Position numbers and translations under genes: made by a program. The notes under the pieces are model-generated. The model saw only the letters and a list, made by a program, of their open reading frames with translations. It was not told the DNA's origin and ran no database searches. Of a DNA stretch of 64,000 nt, positions 57,969 to 64,000 are shown piece by piece (within the stretch, counting starts at the first letter, position 1; each line of letters opens with the position of its first letter). Source of the stretch: Plantago ovata (Eukaryota; Streptophyta; Magnoliopsida; Lamiales; Plantaginaceae); the NCBI GenBank assembly GCA_028274465.1, contig CM051457.1, forward strand, positions 70,654,496 to 70,718,495, in the 5' to 3' direction.

Positions 57969-60900
57969 TTGGTCTGTGAGTCAGCCTTATGACTCACCGG
58001 TATCTGGTTTCGAATCCCGACAGCGGAATTTTTTTATTTTTTTTCACTTTTTTATATTTTCATTAGAATTAATGTTGTTTTTACTCTAATTTTCTTATAC
58101 ACGATGGACCCTTTTATAGCAGATAAGAAATGAAAACAAGAAAACATAAGCTTTGATTGAACAATTAAGAAACTGAATAATTTAATACACACTTCTTTGA
58201 TTGTGTAAGCCGTATTACAAACATCCTTCATAGTGAGAAACATATTAAAAGATAGGTGTTTATGCAAGAAAATTTCTGAATAAATTAGGATTACTGGATT
58301 AGAAAGAGAAATCTTATTTGTAACATATGTTGTTATTGGTTGATCAACAAGTTCCGTTGTAGCACAGGCAATATGGATTGAACAGTTTCCTTCATTGTGA
58401 GAAAGATTTTCAATGAGATGTGCACATACACGAAAATTTTAAACTAAATCAGAACTACCGCAAAATGTGCATATTTTAATGAGTAAGAAAAATTGTTGTT
58501 TATTTATAACATATTTTTGTAATTGTTTATCAACAATATCCACCGTAGCACTGGCAATATCAATGAAGAAATAATCTTGACAGGTCTTGGCTTGTGAGTC
58601 AGCCTTATGACTCACTAATATCCGGGTTCGAATTCTTGCAACGGAATTTTTATGTTTTTTTTCAATTTTTTGTATTTTCATTAAAATTTATGTTGTTTTT
58701 ACTGTAATTTTCTTATACACGATGGACCCTTTTGTAGCAGATAAGAAATGAAAACAAGAAGACATAAGCTTTGATTGAACAATTAAACAACTGAATAATT
58801 TAATACACTCTTCTTTCATTGTATAAGTCGTATGACAAACATCCTTCATAGTGAAAAGATATTAAAAGATAGGCGTTCATGCAAGAAAATATCAGAATAA
58901 ATTAGGATTACTGGATTAGAAAGAGAAATCTTATTTGTAACATATGTTGTTATTGGTTGACAAACAAGTTCCGCTGTAGCACCAGCAATATAGATTGAAC
59001 ATTTTCCTTCATTGTGAGAAAGATTTTCAATGAGATGTGCCCATACACGAAAATTTCAAACTAAATCAGAACTACCACAAAATGTGCAAATTTTAATGAG
59101 TAAGAAAAAATTGTTGTTTATTTATAACATACTTTTGTAATTGTTTACCAACAATATCCGCTGTAGCACTGGCAATATCAATGAACAAATAATCTTGACA
59201 GGTCTTGGCTTGTGAGTCAGCCTTATGACTCACTAATATCCGAGTTCAAATTCTTGCAACGGAATTTTTATGTTTTTTTTTCACTTTTTTATATTTTCAT
59301 TAAAATTAATGTTGTTTTTACTCTAATTTTTTTATACACGATGGACCCTTTTGTAGCAGATAAGAAATGAAAAGAAGAAGACATAAGCTTGGATTGACAA
59401 TTAAACAACTGAATAATTTAATACACACTTCTTTGATTGTATAAGCCGTATGACACACATCCTTCATAGTGAAAAGATATTAAAAGATAGGTGTTCATGC
59501 AAGAAAATATCTGAATAAATTAGGATTACTCGATTAGAAAGAGAAATCTTATTTGACACATATGTTGTTATTGGTTGACAAACAAGTTCCGCTGTAGCAC
59601 CAACAATATGGATTGAACATTTTCCTTCATTGTGAGAAAGATTTTCAATGAGATTTGCCCATACACGAAAATTTTAAACTAAATCAGAACTACCGCAAAA
59701 TGTGCATATTTTAATGAGTAAGAAAAATTGTTGTTTATTTATAACATATTTTTGTAATTGTTTACCAACAATATCTGTCGTAGCACTGGCAATATCAATG
59801 AAGAAATAATCTTCACAGGTCTTGGCTTGTGAGTTAGCCTTATGACTCACTAATATCCGGATTCAAATTCTTGCAACGGAATTTTTATGTTTTTTTTCAC
59901 GTTTTTATATTTTCATTAAAATTAACGTTGTTTTTACTCTAATTTTCTTATACACGATGGACCCTTTTGTAGCAGATAAGAATGAAAACAAGAAGACATA
60001 AGCTTGGATTGAACAATTTAACAACTGAATCATTTAATACACACTTCTTTGATTGTATAAGACGTATGACACACATCCTTCATAGTGAAAAGATATTAAA
60101 AGATAGGTGTTCATGAAGGAAAATATCTGAATAAATTAGGATTACTGGATTAGAATGAGAAATCTTATTTGTAACATATGTTGTTATTGGTTGACAAACA
60201 AGTTCCGCTGTAGCACCAGCAATATGGATTGAACATTTTCCTTCATTGTGAGAAAGATTTTCAATGAGATGTGCCCATACACGAAAATTTTAAAATAAAT
60301 CTGAACTACCACAAAATGTTCAAATTTTAATGAGTAAGAAAAATTGTTGTTTATTTATAACATATTTTTGTAATTATTTACCAACAATATCCGCTGTAGC
60401 ACTGGAAATATCAATGAAGAAATAACCTTGACAGGTCTTGGCTTGTGAGTCAGCCTTATGACTCACCGATATCCGGGTTCCAATCGTGGCAGTGGAATTT
60501 TTATCTTTGTTTTCACTTTTTTATATTTTCATTAAAATTAATGTTGTTTTTACTATAATTTTGTTATACACGATGAACCCTTTTATATGTGATAAGAAAT
60601 GAAAATAAGAAGACATAAGCTTGGATTGACCAATTAAAAAACTGAATAATTTAATACACACTTCTTTGATTGTGTAAGCCGTATTACACATCCTTCACAG
60701 TGAGAAAGATATTAAAAGATAGGTGTTCATGCACGAAAATTTCTGAATAAATTAGGATTACTACAAAATTTGCAAATTTAAATTAGAAACAGAAATCTAA
60801 TTTGTAACATATGTTGTTATTGGTTGACCAACAAGTTCCGCTGTAGCACCAGCAATATGGATTGAACATTTTCCTTCATTGTGAGAAAGATTTTCAATGA

Positions 60901-62934
60901 GATGTGCCCATACACGAAAATTTTAAACTAAATCAGAATGACCACAAAATGTGCAAATTTTAATGAGTAAGAAAAATTGTTGTTTATTTATAACATATTT
61001 TTGTAATTGTTTACCAACACTATCCGCTGTAGCACTGGCAATATCAATGAAGAAATAATCTTGACAGGTCTTGGCTTGTGAGTCAGCCTTATGACCTACT
61101 AATATCCGGGTTCAAATTCTTGCAACGGAATTTTTATGTTTTTTTTTTTACTTTTTTATATTTTCACTAAAATTAATGTTGTTGTTACTCTAATTTTCTT
61201 ATACACGATGCACCCTTTTGTAGCAGATAAGAAATGAAAACAAGAAGACATAAGCTTGGATTGACAATTAAACAACTGAATAATTTAATACACACTTCTT
61301 TGATTGTATAAGCCGTATGACACACATCCTTCATAGTGAAAAGATATTAAAAGATAGGTGTTCATTCAAGAAAATATCTGAATAAATTAGGATTACTGGA
61401 TTAGAAAGAGAAATCTTATTGTAACATATGTTGTTATTGGTTGACAAACAAGTTCCGTATTAGCACCAACAATATTGATTGAACATTTTCCTTCATTGTG
61501 AGAAAGATTTTCAATGAGATGTGCCCATCCACGAAAATTTTAAAATAAATCTGAACTACCACAAAATGTTCAAATTTTAATGAGTAAGAAAAATTGTTGT
61601 TTATTTATAACATATTTTTGTAATTGTTTACCAACAATATCCGCTGTAGCACTGGCAATATCAATGAAGAAATAATCTTGACAGGTCCTGGCTTGTCAGT
61701 CAGCCTTATGACTCACTAATATCCGGGTTCAAATTCTTGCAACGGAATTTTTATGCTTTTTGTCACTTTTTTATATTTTCATTAAAATTAATGTTGTTTT
61801 TACTCTAATTTTCTTATACACGATGGACCCTTTTGTAGCAGATAAGAAATGAAAACAAGAAGACATAAGCTTGGAATGAACAATTAAACAACTGAATAAT
61901 TTAATACACACTTCTTTGATTGTATAAGCCGTATGACACACATCCTTCATAGTGAAAAGATATTAAAAGATAGGTGTTCATGCAAGAAAATATCTGAATA
62001 AATTAGGATTACTGGATTAGAAAGAGAAATCTTATTTGTAACATATGTTGTTATTGGTTGACAAACAAGTTCCGCTGTAGCACCAGCAATATGGATTGAA
62101 CATTTTCCTTCATTGTGAGAAAGATTTTCAATGAGATGTGCCCATACACGAAAATTTTAAAATAAATCTGAACTACCACAAAATATTCAAATTTTAATGA
62201 GTAAGAAAAATTGTTGTTTATTTATGACATATATTTGTAATTATCTACCAACAATATCCGTTGTAGCACTGGAAATATCAATGAAGAGATAACCTTGACA
62301 GGTCTTGGCTTGTGAGTCAGCCTTATGACTCACCGATATCCGGGTTCGAATCCTGGCAGTGGAATTTTAATGTTTGTTTTCACTTTTTTATATTTTCATT
62401 AAAATTAATGTTGTTTTTACTCTAATTTTGTTATACACGATGAACCCTTTTATAGGTGATATGAAATGAAAATAAGAAGACATAAAATTGGATTGAACAA
62501 TTAAAAAACTGAATAATTTAATACACACTTTTTTGATTGTGTAACCCGTATTACACATCCTTCACAGTGAGAAAGATATTAAAAGATAGGTGTTCATGCA
62601 CGAAAATTTCTGAATAAATTAGGATTACTACAAAATTTGCAAATTTGAATTAGAAACAGAAATCTTATTTGTAACATATGTTGTTATTGGTTGACCAACA
62701 AATTCAGTTGTAACACTGGCAATATGGATTGAACATTTTACTTCATTGTGAGAAAGATTTTCAAAGAGAGGTGCCCATACACGATAATTTCAAAATAAAT
62801 CAGAAATACCACAAAATGTGTTAAGTTTAATGAGTAAGAAAAATTGTTGTTTATTTATAACATATTTTTGTAATTGTTTACCAACAATTTCCGTTGTAGC
62901 ACTGGCAAGATCAATGAAAAAATAACCTTGACAG
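57969..62934. repeat. Higher-order repeat block II (8 monomers, ~4.97 kb)
   Basis: Same marker order as block I with one additional monomer between 59200 and 61070. Markers: GGTCTGTGAGTC at 57969 and 62935, the 80-codon frame at 58439-58681, CCTGGCTTGTCAG at 61685. Confidence 0.8.
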
Positions 62935-64000
62935 GTCTTGGTCTGTGAGTCAGCCTTATGACTCACCGGTATCTGGTTTCGAATCCCGACAACGGAATTT
63001 TTTTATTTTTTTTTCACTTTTTTATATTTTCATTAGAATTAATGTTGTTTTTACTCTAATTTTCTTATACACGATGGACCCTTTTATAGCAGATAAGAAA
63101 TGAACACAAGAAAACATAAGCTTTGATTGAACAATTAAGAAACTGAATAATTTAATACACACTTCTTTGATTGTGTAAGCCGTATTACAAACATCCTTCA
63201 TAGTGAGAAAGATATTAAAAGATAGGTGTTTATGCAAGAAAATTTCTGAATAAATTAGGATTACTGGATTAGAAAGAGAAATCTTATTTGTAACATATGT
63301 TGTTATTGGTTGATCAACAAGTTCCGTTGCAGCACCGGCAATATGGATTGAACAGTTTCCTTCATTGTGAGAAAGATTTTCAATGAGATGTGCACATACA
63401 CGAAAATTTTAAACTAAATCAGAACTACCGCAAAATGTGCATATTTTAATGAGTAAGAAAAATTGTTGTTTATTTATAACATATTTTTGTAATTGTTTAC
63501 CAACAATATCCACCGTCGCACTGGCAATATCAATGAAGAAATAATCTTGACAGGTCTTGGCTTGTGAGTCAGCCTTATGACTCACTAATATCCGGGTTCG
63601 AATTCTTGCAACGGAATTTTTATGTTTTTTTTCAATTTTTTGTATTTTCATTAAAATTTATGTTGTTTTTACTGTAATTTTCTTATATACGATGGACCCT
63701 TTTGTAGCAGATAAGAAATGAAAACAAGAAGACATAAGCTTTGATTGAACAATTAAACAACTGAATAATTTAATACACTCTTCTTTCATTGTATAAGCCG
63801 TATGACAAACATCCTTCATAGTGAAAAGATATTAAAAGATAGGTGTTCATGCAAGAAAATATCAGAATAAATTAGGATTACTGGATTAGAAAGAGAAATC
63901 TTATTTGTAACATATGTTGTTATTGGTTGACAAACAAGTTCCGCTGTAGCACCAGCAATATGGATTGAACATTTTCCTTCATTGTGATAAAGATTTTCAA

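Larger units (their letters stand above)
44623..64000. repeat. Satellite DNA array, ~620-bp monomer, about 31 copies
   Basis: AT-rich tandem array running to the window edge. The landmark GTGAGTCAGCC recurs 31 times between about 44980 and 63570, with spacings of about 607-635 bp and a mean of about 620 bp. Each monomer has two related ~180-bp sub-repeats followed by ~260 bp containing a tRNA-like segment, a T-rich run and a conserved ACACGATGGACCCTTTT stretch. The short ORFs repeated inside it (for example the 80-codon frame at 51867-51625, 54353-54111, 58681-58439 and 63651-63409) are by-products of tandem copying, not genes. No other insertions are seen. Confidence 0.95.

Noticed and set aside
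44623..64000. Calling the array a centromere
   Set aside because: Higher-order structure and a 180-bp sub-unit are compatible, but knobs and subtelomeric arrays can look the same. CENH3 data would be needed.

Overview
The window is repeat-dominated nuclear DNA from a flowering plant. The evidence is LTR retrotransposons with plant-type primer sites (initiator Met-tRNA and Asp-tRNA), Ty1/copia and Ty3/gypsy coding regions, and a long AT-rich satellite array. No ordinary single-copy host gene was recognised. The species cannot be named from the sequence. A pericentromeric or other heterochromatic location is an inference from the content.

Positions 1-44622 are a stack of nested, mostly broken retrotransposons. 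Copia element 1 (+, 1-3608) is cut inside its 3' LTR by copia element A (-, 3609-13968). Element A's pol is cut by copia element B (-, 13969-39774). B's large downstream ORF is cut by an Athila-like gypsy element E (-, 16809-32998, TSD CTTGC). E's gag is cut by a Tekay/Del-type chromovirus D (-, 23225-31197, TSD CCAGA). A 100-N assembly gap (39775-39874) separates B from the 3' half of a fourth related copia element C (+, 39875-44622).

Elements 1, A, B and C belong to one Sirevirus-like copia family. In A and B, pol is followed by a spacer and then a very long extra gene. In A the reconstructed length is about 1,700 codons. It has its own TATA box, three short phase-0 introns, several nuclear-localisation-like basic clusters, an acidic tract, a coiled coil and a conserved C-terminal domain I do not recognise. 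The spacer upstream of that gene carries an array of 17-bp palindromic repeats (consensus CTGAATGCCTGTTTCAG). The related heptamer TTGCTGA/TCAGCAA is scattered through LTRs and coding sequence far above chance: 14 exact copies in the 1,688-bp LTR of element C. I propose, as inference, that the extra protein and the repeated motif form a self-recognition system. This is the main candidate for something undescribed.

Element E keeps gag and a protease-like region with an altered active site, plus an env-position ORF behind an apparent 5'-UTR intron. It has no reverse transcriptase or integrase, so it looks non-autonomous. GC-rich palindrome clusters sit next to its LTR TATA boxes and again upstream of the second ORF. 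Element D has near-identical LTRs but a pol broken in at least five places.

Positions 44623-64000 are about 31 tandem copies of a satellite of roughly 620 bp. Each monomer contains two related ~180-bp sub-repeats and a tRNA-like segment with a Pol III box B. Variant markers recur every 7 or 8 monomers, which shows higher-order repeat structure.
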